Source of the DNA: Lachnospiraceae bacterium UBA3845
GTDB taxonomy: Bacteria; Bacillota; Clostridia; Lachnospirales; Lachnospiraceae
NCBI GenBank assembly: GCA_002392705.1
Contig: DGHP01000027.1
Span: 2,008 to 7,911, forward strand
Direction of reading: 5' to 3'
DNA: 5,904 nt
Positions 1-5,516 of the stretch are shown here, piece by piece. The notes below the pieces were generated by a model, which worked only from the letters and a program-made list of their open reading frames with translations, was not told the origin of the DNA and searched no databases. The position numbers and the translations under genes are program-made. Numbering within the stretch: the stretch's first letter is position 1; the number at the start of each line of letters is the position of its first letter.

Positions 1-565
1 GCTTCAGGCTCCAGCCCGCGCAGTATCCGGTAAGCATGGAAAGGTCGTGCAGATGGATCGCCGCACTGCGGTGCGCCCTGGCGACTTCATCGTCATAGAC
101 CTCGCTCAGCCAGTAGTTGGCCGTGATGGCGCCGGAGTTGGACAGAATCAGTCCGCCCACGGAGTAGGTGACTGTCGAATTCTCCTTGACGCGCCAGTCA
201 TTGATCTGCAGATAGTTGTCGATGACTTCCTTGTAGTTCAGGAGCGCGGAATTGACATTGCGCACCTTCTCGCGCTGTCTGCGGTACAGGATATATGCCT
301 TGGCGACATCCGAATAACCGGACTCGGAGAGTACCTTCTCCACACTGTCCTGGATGTTCTCAACCGTGATCTGCTCGTCGATGATCTTGCTCTCGAAATC
401 AGATGTCACATGCAGCGCGATCAGTTCGATCACGCTCGGATGATACTGTTTATCCAGTGCGCGGAATGCCTTGGTGATGGCATCCGTTATCTTGCTGATC
501 TGAAATTCTACAATCTGACCGTCTCTTTTTACTACTTTATACAAAGCCGAATAGCCCCCTTCCAT
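1..565 (-). CDS. nrdD: Anaerobic (class III) ribonucleoside-triphosphate reductase, N-terminal part, truncated by window edge
   Basis: Reduces ribonucleoside triphosphates to dNTPs under anoxia, using a glycyl radical installed by NrdG; cytoplasmic. I translated 188 codons from the ATG at 565-563. Residues about 9-95 form an ATP-cone (starts KVVKRDGQIVEF), the allosteric nucleotide-binding domain. The start of the catalytic domain follows, with the family-typical stretches ANYWLSEVY (149-157), IHLHDL (170-175) and YCAGWSL (181-187). The C-terminal glycyl-radical site lies outside the window. Start choice: the ATG at 565 has no clear Shine-Dalgarno, whereas the purine run GGAAGGGGG at 555-563 sits 10 nt before an in-frame TTG at 544-542, which would give a protein beginning M-YKVVKRDG. 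Both starts are plausible, 21 nt apart. An in-frame stop lies upstream of the ATG with no other start codon between. The gene lies 285 bp downstream of nrdG on the same strand and has its own promoter with NrdR-like boxes. Identification is confident; the start is not. Confidence 0.95.
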   Translation of the reverse strand, partial: MEGGYSALYKVVKRDGQIVEFQISKITDAITKAFRALDKQYHPSVIELIALHVTSDFESKIIDEQITVENIQDSVEKVLSESGYSDVAKAYILYRRQREKVRNVNSALLNYKEVIDNYLQINDWRVKENSTVTYSVGGLILSNSGAITANYWLSEVYDDEVARAHRSAAIHLHDLSMLTGYCAGWSLK

Positions 566-633
566 GTGTATGCACGGCGTTATGATCTTTGTACTGACCT
601 CAGCCGTGCAGAATCAATGATAGCACCGGAGGG

Positions 634-662
634 AGAATAAATCAATATCTTCTTGCTGTTAA
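634..662 (-). promoter_or_regulatory. Probable sigma-A promoter of nrdD
   Basis: On the minus strand, TTAACA (662-657, 5 of 6 matches to the -35 consensus) is separated by exactly 17 bp from TATTCT (639-634, 4 of 6 matches to the -10 consensus). The predicted transcription start is near 627, giving a leader of about 60-85 nt before nrdD. NrdR-like boxes lie just upstream of the -35 and inside the spacer, a placement suited to repression. Prediction from sequence only. Confidence 0.55.
640..655 (-). promoter_or_regulatory. NrdR box 2 in the nrdD promoter (degenerate)
   Basis: The 16-mer read on the minus strand, CAAGAAGATATTGATT, keeps the central AGATATTG core and agrees with the NrdR consensus at about 11 of 16 positions. 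Its centre is 32 bp from the centre of the strong box at 672-687, the helical spacing known for paired NrdR sites. It fills the spacer between the proposed -35 and -10 of nrdD. On similarity alone it would be weak; the spacing is the main support. Confidence 0.45.
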
Positions 663-671
663 TTTAAAAAC

Positions 672-687
672 ATACCAGATATGGTGT
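672..687 (-). promoter_or_regulatory. NrdR box 1 upstream of nrdD (strong)
   Basis: Read on the minus strand this is ACACCATATCTGGTAT, agreeing at 13 of 16 positions with the ACACCATATATAGTGT form of the NrdR box (consensus acaCwAtATaTwGtgt). NrdR is the ATP-cone repressor of ribonucleotide reductase genes and normally binds two boxes about 31-32 bp apart. This box ends 10 bp upstream of the proposed nrdD -35 element. Location in front of nrdD makes the assignment convincing. Confidence 0.75.
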
Positions 688-689
688 TT

Positions 690-850
690 TCAGAATAGTC
701 TGTTAACTCACGGAAACCCAGCATCCATGCGCTTTCCGGCTTTCCGGGGCTGCTCTGGCGGAGCTGGTGTCCTCCCATATATAGGGCCGGCGGGGCCGGG
801 CCGTGATGTACCCGGTCACTGGCAAAGCAGACAGAGAGAACACAGCAGGA
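690..850. other. GC-rich intergenic stretch downstream of nrdG; no gene recognised
   Basis: This lies between the nrdG stop and the nrdD regulatory region. It holds GC-rich short inverted repeats around 785-815 but no stem followed by a T-run on the minus strand, so I see no convincing nrdG terminator. A tandem CCGGAAAG-type 8-mer pair occurs at about 734-749 on the minus strand. The 10-mer CCATATATAG at 775-784 equals the core of the strong NrdR-like box found at 5381-5396. Reading frames here have no recognisable protein. Confidence 0.4.
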
Positions 851-1543
851 TCAGCCAACGCCGCGCAGGCTAGTGTCCGGGACATAGCTGCGTACGATCC
901 CGGCATAGCGCTCGAGATCCTGCGGGGAGGGGGCGTGGAGGTTCCCGTAGGGGACCGACTCCCGGTCCGTGAAGCACTGAAGGAAATAGCGGCGGGCACC
1001 GGCAATCATTCTGCCGATTTCTTCAAAGTCACTGTCTTCATGGAATTCTCTGACAACCGTTGTCCGGAATTCGTAGTCTGTGTCCCCTTTCATAAGCATG
1101 GAGACCGACTGCCGGATCCTGCTCAGGTCAAATTCGGAGCGGCCGATGGTGAGGGCATATTTGGCCGGACTGTTTTTGATGTCCATCGCGATATAATCCG
1201 CGAGCTTTTCCTCCAGAATCCTCTGCAGGAGTTCCGGATGATTTCCGTTTGTGTCAAGCTTGACTGCGTAGCCCATCGCCCTGATCTTTTTCAGCATTTC
1301 CGGCAGGTCCCTGTGCAGGCAGGGCTCGCCGCCCGTGATTGCCACGCCGTCCAGAAGACCCTGCCTTTTTTTCAGGAAATCAAAAAGCTGTTCCTCCTCC
1401 ATCAGTGCGGGGGCGGAACCGTCAACCAGTTCATAATTATGGCAGAAGGGGCAGCGGAAATCGCACTGTCCCAGAAAGACCGTGCAGGCAACCCTCCCCG
1501 GAAAATCAAGCAGCGTCATTTTCTGCAGGCCGTGTATTTTCAT
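851..1543 (-). CDS. nrdG: Anaerobic ribonucleoside-triphosphate reductase activating protein (radical SAM)
   Basis: Radical-SAM activase that uses a [4Fe-4S] cluster and S-adenosylmethionine to generate the glycyl radical on NrdD. The 230-aa product fits the NrdG2-type family. It opens with MKIHGLQKMTLLDFPG, typical of that group, then the cluster-binding motif C27-x3-C31-x2-C34 (CDFRCPFC), and GGEP at 71-74, the SAM-binding motif. LDTNGN (about 96-101) and YIAMDIKN (about 117-124) are further family stretches. The ATG at 1543-1541 is preceded by GAGGAGG with a 7-nt spacer, so the start is secure; the stop is TGA at 853-851. The gene precedes nrdD on the same strand with a 285-bp gap, so the pair can be transcribed separately. 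A related pyruvate formate-lyase-type activase is the main alternative, but the neighbour nrdD and the N-terminus favour NrdG. Confidence 0.94.
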   Translation of the reverse strand: MKIHGLQKMTLLDFPGRVACTVFLGQCDFRCPFCHNYELVDGSAPALMEEEQLFDFLKKRQGLLDGVAITGGEPCLHRDLPEMLKKIRAMGYAVKLDTNGNHPELLQRILEEKLADYIAMDIKNSPAKYALTIGRSEFDLSRIRQSVSMLMKGDTDYEFRTTVVREFHEDSDFEEIGRMIAGARRYFLQCFTDRESVPYGNLHAPSPQDLERYAGIVRSYVPDTSLRGVG

Positions 1544-1573
1544 ATCGGATCCTCCTCTTCCTTATTCCCGGCA

Positions 1574-1602
1574 ATTATCCGATATTTTTCATCCGCTTAC
1601 AA
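1574..1602 (-). promoter_or_regulatory. Probable promoter of nrdG
   Basis: On the minus strand, TTGTAA (1602-1597, 4 of 6) is followed after exactly 17 bp by GATAAT (1579-1574, 5 of 6). The predicted start near 1567 leaves a short leader containing the GAGGAGG ribosome binding site at 1551-1557. No NrdR-like box is visible near this promoter, unlike that of nrdD. Confidence 0.6.
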
Positions 1603-1627
1603 GTGGGAACATGTTTTTGCCCCTTCG

Positions 1628-1704
1628 TTACTCTATTCATGGGCTGTTTGAAATCGGGTTCCGGTTCGTCGTGCCTGCAGGGGAAACAGGTTCTGATTTC
1701 AAAT
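1628..1704 (+). repeat. Interspersed hairpin repeat, copy 1 (right terminal arm missing)
   Basis: The left half, from TTACTCTATTCA through TTTGAAATCGGGTTC to GGTTCGTCGTG (1628-1673), matches copies at 4108-4151 and 5513-5556. The right half (1671-1703) matches copy 3: GTGCCTGC, GGGGAAACAG, TTCTGATTTCA. Internally TTTGAAATC (1647-1655) pairs with GATTTCAAA (1695-1703), and CCTG with CAGG around the GGGGAAA loop. The outer right arm present in copies 2 and 3 is absent here, where AT-rich unique sequence follows. It lies between the divergent nrdG and pepV promoters. Confidence 0.75.
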
Positions 1705-1819
1705 TATATTTTCCGTCAGGAGAGGTCCTTGAAGGGAAGGCAGCGGACGGGACTGGCAGTCAGTTTCACGCAGATGCGGCTGCAGATGAACAGGCGGCAG
1801 CAGGAGGGGCAGATCTTCA

Positions 1820-1848
1820 TGGACATTGCGGCGCTGCGATGCTAAAAT
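1820..1848 (+). promoter_or_regulatory. Probable promoter of pepV
   Basis: TGGACA (1820-1825, 5 of 6) and TAAAAT (1843-1848, 5 of 6) are 17 bp apart, and TG at 1840-1841 makes an extended -10. The predicted start near 1855 gives an unusually long leader of about 134 nt before the pepV ATG. I see no known riboswitch or terminator in that leader. Confidence 0.65.
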
Positions 1849-1988
1849 ATAAACGCTTTGCAGGTAATTCAATGGCCTGCCGGAACGGGCCCGCCGTGAG
1901 GAAGCCGGGTGCATGGGCGCATGGTTCATTCTATGGCCTGCTGGAGAGGGCAGACTGGAAAGATAAAGGATACGGAGGAAAGAAAAAC

Positions 1989-3410
1989 ATGGGAAAAGAG
2001 CCGGAGTATAAACAGAAACTGGACGCCTGGATCGACGCGCACACAGATGAGATGATCGGGGATCTGAAGACCCTGGTGCGCATTAATTCCGTGAGAGGTG
2101 AGGCGAAGGAAGGGATGCCCTACGGGGAAGGCCCTGCCGCAGTGGTCGCGGCCATGGAGAAACTGATGGCGTCCTACGGCCTGTCTGTCACCAACTATGA
2201 AAATTACTGTGTGACGGGCGACCTTAATGGTGCCGGGGAGAAGGCGCTGGATATCCTGGCCCATCTGGATGTGGTGCCGGTCTCTGAAGACTGGACCGTG
2301 ACGAAGCCATTTGAGCCCCTGGTCGTCGGGGACAGGATCTACGGGCGCGGAACATGCGACGATAAAGGACCGGGCGTGGCGGCCCTGTATGCCGTCAGAG
2401 CAGTGAAAGAGCTGGGATTTGCTTTAAAACGCGGTGTGAGGCTGGTCTACGGCTCCGACGAGGAGTGCGGCTCCTCGGATCTGGAATATTACTACAGCAA
2501 AGAGAAAGAGGCGGAATATACCTTCTCGCCCGACGCGAATTTCCCGCTGATCAATATCGAGAAGGCACGTCTTTCCAGGAGCTTCTGCGCTGAGGCTGCG
2601 CAGGGAGAGGGAAGGCCGGCCCTTGTCAGCATCGAGGCGGGCAGCAAGGCGAACGTGGTTCCGGGCAAGGCGGAAGCGGTATTTGAGGGCCTGAAGGAAG
2701 AGGATCTGGCAAAAGCGGTGAAGCAGCTGGAGGAAGAGACCGGCGTGACGGTCAGCTGTACATCGGACGGGGGCCGCTGCAGCGTGGAACTGAAAGGTGC
2801 CGCCGGCCATGCGGCAAGCCCGGCAGCGGGCAATAATGCCCTTACAGCCCTCCTGAGACTGATTGAGCTTCTTCCCCTTGCAGCCGGCCCGGCCGCGGAT
2901 AGGATGCATGCCCTGGCGAGGCTGTTCCCGCACGGTGACTGGCGCGGGGAGGCTCTGAAGGTCGCCATGAGCGACGAGGAGAGCGGCAGTCTCACGCTCA
3001 GCCTGGATGTGCTGAATTATAAAGACGGAAAGATTGAGGGAATCTTTGACTGCCGGGCGCCTCTCTGCGCGACGGAGGAGAATCTGACCTGTGTCATGCG
3101 GAAGGCCCTTGCGGAAGCAGGATTTTCCATGGAGGAAGGCGGCATGACACCCGCCCATGCGGTCAGCGCGGACTCCTTCTTTGTGCGTACGCTCCTTGAC
3201 TGCTACGAACTATACTCCGGCCGGAAGGGGAAGACCCTGGCGATCGGCGGCGGGACCTACGTTCATGAGCTGGAGCGCGGAGTCGCCTTCGGATGCGCGG
3301 AGGAGGGCGTGGATACCCATATGCACGGAGATGACGAGTACATGAAGATTTCCATCATGGTGATGAGCGCCAAGATTTTCGCGGACGCGATCCTGCGCCT
3401 CTGCATGTAA
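1989..3410 (+). CDS. pepV: M20 family metallodipeptidase, PepV type
   Basis: Cytoplasmic zinc dipeptidase releasing amino acids from dipeptides, probably in peptide use and nitrogen supply. The 473-aa length is normal for PepV (about 460-470 aa). All expected catalytic residues of the two-zinc M20 site are visible: H92 in HLDVVP with D94; bridging D124 in GRGTCDDKGP; general base E158 and ligand E159 in YGSDEECGS; D182 in FSPDANFP; H426 in GGTYVHELERGVAFG. H274 in GAAGHAASP fits the lid-domain histidine that contacts substrate. The start is ATG 1989-1991, with GGAGG at 1974-1978 (10-nt spacer) and an N-terminus resembling homologues. The frame stays open upstream to 1482 but without start signals, and the promoter at 1820-1848 sits inside that stretch. 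Stop TAA at 3408-3410. It is a single-gene unit, divergent from nrdG and convergent with the lipoprotein gene. Broader M20 carboxypeptidase activity is possible. Confidence 0.93.
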   Translation: MGKEPEYKQKLDAWIDAHTDEMIGDLKTLVRINSVRGEAKEGMPYGEGPAAVVAAMEKLMASYGLSVTNYENYCVTGDLNGAGEKALDILAHLDVVPVSEDWTVTKPFEPLVVGDRIYGRGTCDDKGPGVAALYAVRAVKELGFALKRGVRLVYGSDEECGSSDLEYYYSKEKEAEYTFSPDANFPLINIEKARLSRSFCAEAAQGEGRPALVSIEAGSKANVVPGKAEAVFEGLKEEDLAKAVKQLEEETGVTVSCTSDGGRCSVELKGAAGHAASPAAGNNALTALLRLIELLPLAAGPAADRMHALARLFPHGDWRGEALKVAMSDEESGSLTLSLDVLNYKDGKIEGIFDCRAPLCATEENLTCVMRKALAEAGFSMEEGGMTPAHAVSADSFFVRTLLDCYELYSGRKGKTLAIGGGTYVHELERGVAFGCAEEGVDTHMHGDDEYMKISIMVMSAKIFADAILRLCM

Positions 3411-3466
3411 GGAAAAACAAAGCATCCGTCTTATACTTTATCAAGAGTGCCTGCGCCTCTGCATGT
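3392..3466 (+). repeat. Direct repeat duplicating the 3' end of pepV
   Basis: The 17-mer CCTGCGCCTCTGCATGT occurs at 3392-3408, spanning the last pepV codons and the first stop base, and again at 3450-3466, 58 bp later. Both copies are followed by similar A-rich sequence (AAGGAAAAACA and TAAGAAAAAGA). The second copy is non-coding. It looks like a short tandem duplication whose middle has diverged. Confidence 0.8.
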
Positions 3467-3481
3467 TAAGAAAAAGATACT

Positions 3482-3513
3482 GTTCACGGCCTGATCTGTT
3501 GAGGGCCGTGAAC
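3482..3513. repeat. Small perfect hairpin, possible miniature relative of the interspersed repeat
   Basis: GTTCACGGCC (3482-3491) is perfectly complementary to GGCCGTGAAC (3504-3513), a 10-bp stem with a 12-nt loop. The 11-mer TTCACGGCCTG (3483-3493) is identical to the left arm of repeat copy 2 at 4114-4124. There is no T-run directly after it on either strand, so it is at best a weak terminator for pepV. It may be an internally deleted member of the repeat family. Confidence 0.6.
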
Positions 3514-3535
3514 GGAGCAGCAGGGAAAAGACGAT

Positions 3536-3577
3536 AAAAAGGCCGCGGAGAGATGAACATTTCATCTTTCCGCGGCC
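3536..3577 (-). terminator. Intrinsic terminator of the lipoprotein gene
   Basis: Bases 3541-3557 pair with 3561-3577 (GGCCGCGGA and AGATGAA against their complements) with one imperfect pair and a 3-nt loop, giving a 17-position stem. On the minus strand the stem is followed at once by five T residues (3540-3536). It begins 20 nt after the lipoprotein stop codon. On the plus strand no T-run follows, so it would only stall plus-strand transcripts from pepV. Confidence 0.88.
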
Positions 3578-3597
3578 TCTCTGTATCAGAACGAAGT

Positions 3598-4077
3598 TCA
3601 GAATCCGGCTTCCTTCAGAAGATCGCCGGCCTCGTCATAGTCGTCGCAGACGACCAGTACGGCGTAGCTGCCGGAGCTCTTGATGATCGCGTCTGCCAGC
3701 TTTCCGACCTCGTCGGCGTTGTAGCTCTCGTAGAGCTTGGACTGGTTGTTGACGCGGGTCTGGAAGAGCTCTGTCACGGCTTTTGCGGCGTTCTCGTCCA
3801 CGCATTTGACCACACAGATCTCGTCCGCCGTCGCACCGGAACTCATATAGGTTTTGCTCTCATTCACCTGTCCGTCCTCAAAGAAATAGATCGTCGGGAG
3901 CATATCCGGGTTTGTCTCGGTGAGTACGTCAGACTTGATCGTCTTCGCGTTCAGATCATCCGCCAGACCGGCGACATCGACGGTGGACTTGGAGCCCCCG
4001 CCCTGGCAGGCTGTGAGAGAAAATGCCGCAATCATGGCTGCCGCAAAAGTAAGGATCGTTTTTCCGAATTTTTTCAT
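3598..4077 (-). CDS. DUF4358-like secreted lipoprotein
   Basis: A 159-aa protein with a lipoprotein signal: MKKFGK, a hydrophobic core to about residue 20, and the lipobox LTAC with C24 as the lipid-anchored cysteine, followed by QGGGS. It should sit on the outer face of the membrane. The remainder (about 35-155) resembles DUF4358: residues IYFF (63-66), SSGATADEICVVKCVDE (79-95), the segment QSKLYESY (112-119), then AIIKSSGSYAVLVVCDD (130-146). The molecular function of that family is not known to me. Start choice: the ATG at 4077-4075 is preceded by GGGGGTAAG; an in-frame ATG at 4095 would add six residues but has no ribosome binding site. It lies downstream of the SGNH hydrolase gene on the same strand, separated by about 120 bp holding repeat copy 2. 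A role beside the SGNH/MBOAT pair in the cell envelope is inferred from context only. Confidence 0.85.
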   Translation of the reverse strand: MKKFGKTILTFAAAMIAAFSLTACQGGGSKSTVDVAGLADDLNAKTIKSDVLTETNPDMLPTIYFFEDGQVNESKTYMSSGATADEICVVKCVDENAAKAVTELFQTRVNNQSKLYESYNADEVGKLADAIIKSSGSYAVLVVCDDYDEAGDLLKEAGF

Positions 4078-4106
4078 AGCTATTCTTACCCCCATAGCTG
4101 ATTATG

Positions 4107-4160
4107 ATTACTATTCACGGCCTGTTTGAAATCGGGTTCTGGTTCGTTGTGAATAGTAAT
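4107..4160 (+). repeat. Interspersed hairpin repeat, copy 2 (internally shortened)
   Basis: ATTACTATTCAC (4107-4118) is perfectly complementary to GTGAATAGTAAT (4149-4160), a 12-bp stem around a 30-nt loop. The loop holds the family core: GGCCTGTTTGAAATCGGG then TTCTGGTTCGTT (4119-4148), nearly identical to copy 1. The right half seen in copies 1 and 3 (GTGCCTGC to TTCTGATTTCA) is missing. It lies in the gap between the SGNH hydrolase stop and the lipoprotein start, so it would be in their shared transcript or next to the lipoprotein promoter. Confidence 0.85.
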
Positions 4161-4198
4161 AACCCCTTATGTCGCTGCCTGCCCGGCAGTCCGCCGGA

Positions 4199-5359
4199 TC
4201 AGTTGACCGCGATCACGGATGCCGCTGTATTCTCTGTTTCTTCTTCCTGCGAAGACGCAGCGGGCGCGGAGGATGCCGCGGAAGAAGTCCCCGTCTCTCC
4301 ATGTGCCGCAAGCGTGTCGGCCCACACCGTATCCGGTAGGTAATGCCCCTTCAGATAGGAGAGCATCTGCTCACAGTACTTCGGATAAAGGTGGATTCCG
4401 TCGTTGGAAGCCTCCGGAATCAGAGCGCCGTATCCGTTGGTGAAGATCTCATTCAGATTCAGGTACCAGGCGAACCACAGATTCTCGCAGGCGGAGAGAA
4501 TATAACCGTTGATCGTCCGTACGTTATTGTTGTTGTCGTATTCGTAGCCGGCGGCAATCCTGGATTCGTCCACATAGATGACGGAGCATACATAGACGAT
4601 CGCATGGGGCTGCAGCTGGTGGAACTGATTCAGCACATTTTCAAAGGCCGGCTGGAAATCCTCCCAGGGATAATACCCCAGGTCGTTGGCTCCGAGCATC
4701 AGGTAGATGCGGTCGTACTGCCGGCCGCTCAGACCCTGGTAGACGGAGATCATGCCGTCCGAGGTGGAGATGATCTGCTTGCCCATATCGGAACTGTTCA
4801 GGCCGATCGCGGTCAGGAAGGTTCCCTGGGTGATGCCGGACGCGTTCCGGAAGCCCTCCATGCGGGAGTCTCCGATAAATACCGCGTTGGCAAAATAGGA
4901 GTCATCCACCGGCGGAGACGTCTCTTCTACAACTGCGGGAGAATCGATCTCCTCTGAGATCCGGTAGGGATCTGTTACCGTCTCTTCTTCCTTGACGGGC
5001 GAACTGACGACTGTGCTGGCAAGGCCTGCCAGGCCCGCGTCAGGAGTGGTTCCGTTCTGGAGCGAATCCGATACGTCCACGGCCGGAACCGTGTCTGCGA
5101 TGGAACTGTCAGCTGAGACGGCCGTGGTGCCTTCTGCCGCAGTGCCCTGCGTACCGCTGTCGGAAACGACTTCAATCCTTGATCCCATCCTGTGAGTGAA
5201 GAGCATGTAGATCACATTGCCTTCAAATACGGCCAGGACCACAAAAACCAGAAGGAGCAGCTGCGGGATCATATATTTCCCCGGAACAGAGCGCCTTCTC
5301 TGCGTTCTTTTTCTCTTTACGCTGCCGGAACGTCCGGATTGCGTTTTTCTCTCTGCCAT
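4199..5359 (-). CDS. Membrane-anchored extracytoplasmic SGNH/GDSL-type hydrolase
   Basis: A 386-aa protein. Residues 1-30 are strongly basic (VKRKRTQRRR at 15-24); a hydrophobic segment at about 31-54 acts as a signal anchor, placing the rest outside the cell. Residues about 62-152 are a Ser/Thr/Glu/Pro-rich linker. The SGNH domain spans about 155-345: block I FIGDSRMEG with nucleophile S165, G186 (AIGLN) as probable oxyanion glycine, block III LGANDLG with N225, and block V NDGIHL with D320 and H323 completing the triad. The tail (355-386) is Ala/Ser/Glu-rich. Such proteins commonly act as esterases or O-acetyl transferases on envelope glycans; with a divergent MBOAT gene next door, acylation or deacylation of a surface polymer is the likeliest role (inference). 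The ATG at 5359 has only a weak GAAG-type ribosome binding site. No strong terminator follows the stop; the 5-bp stem at 4183-4197 has no T-run. Confidence 0.9.
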   Translation of the reverse strand: MAERKTQSGRSGSVKRKRTQRRRSVPGKYMIPQLLLLVFVVLAVFEGNVIYMLFTHRMGSRIEVVSDSGTQGTAAEGTTAVSADSSIADTVPAVDVSDSLQNGTTPDAGLAGLASTVVSSPVKEEETVTDPYRISEEIDSPAVVEETSPPVDDSYFANAVFIGDSRMEGFRNASGITQGTFLTAIGLNSSDMGKQIISTSDGMISVYQGLSGRQYDRIYLMLGANDLGYYPWEDFQPAFENVLNQFHQLQPHAIVYVCSVIYVDESRIAAGYEYDNNNNVRTINGYILSACENLWFAWYLNLNEIFTNGYGALIPEASNDGIHLYPKYCEQMLSYLKGHYLPDTVWADTLAAHGETGTSSAASSAPAASSQEEETENTAASVIAVN

Positions 5360-5380
5360 TGTCTTCTATATCTCAAAAAC

Positions 5381-5396
5381 ACACCATATATAGTGT
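5381..5396. promoter_or_regulatory. Perfect NrdR-box-like palindrome upstream of the SGNH gene
   Basis: ACACCATATATAGTGT matches the NrdR consensus acaCwAtATaTwGtgt at every position except the fifth, and closely resembles the nrdD box at 672-687. It lies 22 bp upstream of the SGNH start codon and downstream of the proposed minus-strand -10, so a bound repressor would act as a roadblock. I find no partner box 30-32 bp to either side. Factor identity is inferred from sequence likeness. Confidence 0.6.
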
Positions 5397-5428
5397 GAAA
5401 ATAGAACAGCCGCGCACAACAATCTAAT

Positions 5429-5455
5429 ATTATATTAAAACAGGTACATTTTCAA
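5429..5455 (-). promoter_or_regulatory. Probable promoter of the SGNH hydrolase gene
   Basis: On the minus strand TTGAAA (5455-5450, 5 of 6) precedes a perfect TATAAT (5434-5429) with a 15-bp spacer; an overlapping TAATAT (5432-5427) gives the ideal 17 bp but matches less well. Transcription would start near 5420, placing the NrdR-like palindrome in the early transcribed region. Confidence 0.5.
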
Positions 5456-5473
5456 GCCCGTACAGCGGCATTG

Positions 5474-5502
5474 TTGACTTTTCATTTCTTTAATAATATT
5501 AT
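5474..5502 (+). promoter_or_regulatory. Probable promoter of the MBOAT gene
   Basis: TTGACT (5474-5479, 5 of 6) and TATTAT (5497-5502, 5 of 6) are separated by exactly 17 AT-rich bases. The predicted start is near 5509, giving a leader of about 150 nt that carries repeat copy 3 and a terminator before the MBOAT start. It is back to back with the minus-strand promoter at 5429-5455. Confidence 0.7.
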
Positions 5503-5516
5503 ATCCGCGATGTTAT

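Noticed and set aside
47..640. Plus-strand open frame of 197 codons
   Set aside because: Antisense to nrdD and its promoter; the minus-strand frame has clear NrdD motifs and this one has no family likeness.
703..1005. Minus-strand open frame of 100 codons overlapping the nrdG 3' end
   Set aside because: Out of frame with nrdG over half its length, low-complexity Pro/Arg/Ser composition and no ribosome binding site.
803..1651. Plus-strand open frame of 282 codons
   Set aside because: Antisense shadow of nrdG, running into repeat copy 1; no recognisable domain.
1482..1988. In-frame open extension of 169 codons upstream of the pepV ATG
   Set aside because: PepV homologues begin near residue 1 of the chosen start. 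The internal ATGs at 1839 and 1872 lack ribosome binding sites, and the stretch overlaps nrdG, repeat copy 1 and the pepV promoter.
2424..3158. Minus-strand open frames of 244 and 167 codons inside pepV
   Set aside because: Both are antisense to a complete, motif-rich PepV gene and arise from GC-rich codon structure.
3553..4101. Plus-strand open frame of 182 codons
   Set aside because: Antisense to the lipoprotein gene, whose signal peptide, lipobox and terminator fix the minus strand as coding.
4100..4135. Possible minus-strand promoter for the lipoprotein inside repeat copy 2 (TTCAAA, 18 bp, CATAAT)
   Set aside because: The -10 is fair but the -35 matches only 4 of 6. Read-through from the SGNH gene is equally plausible, so it is not listed as a feature.
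4183..4197. CCGGC/GCCGG stem just after the SGNH stop codon
   Set aside because: Only 5 bp and no T-run on the minus strand, so not supported as a terminator.
4343..4957. Plus-strand open frame of 204 codons
   Set aside because: Antisense to the SGNH domain with its conserved blocks; no family resemblance.
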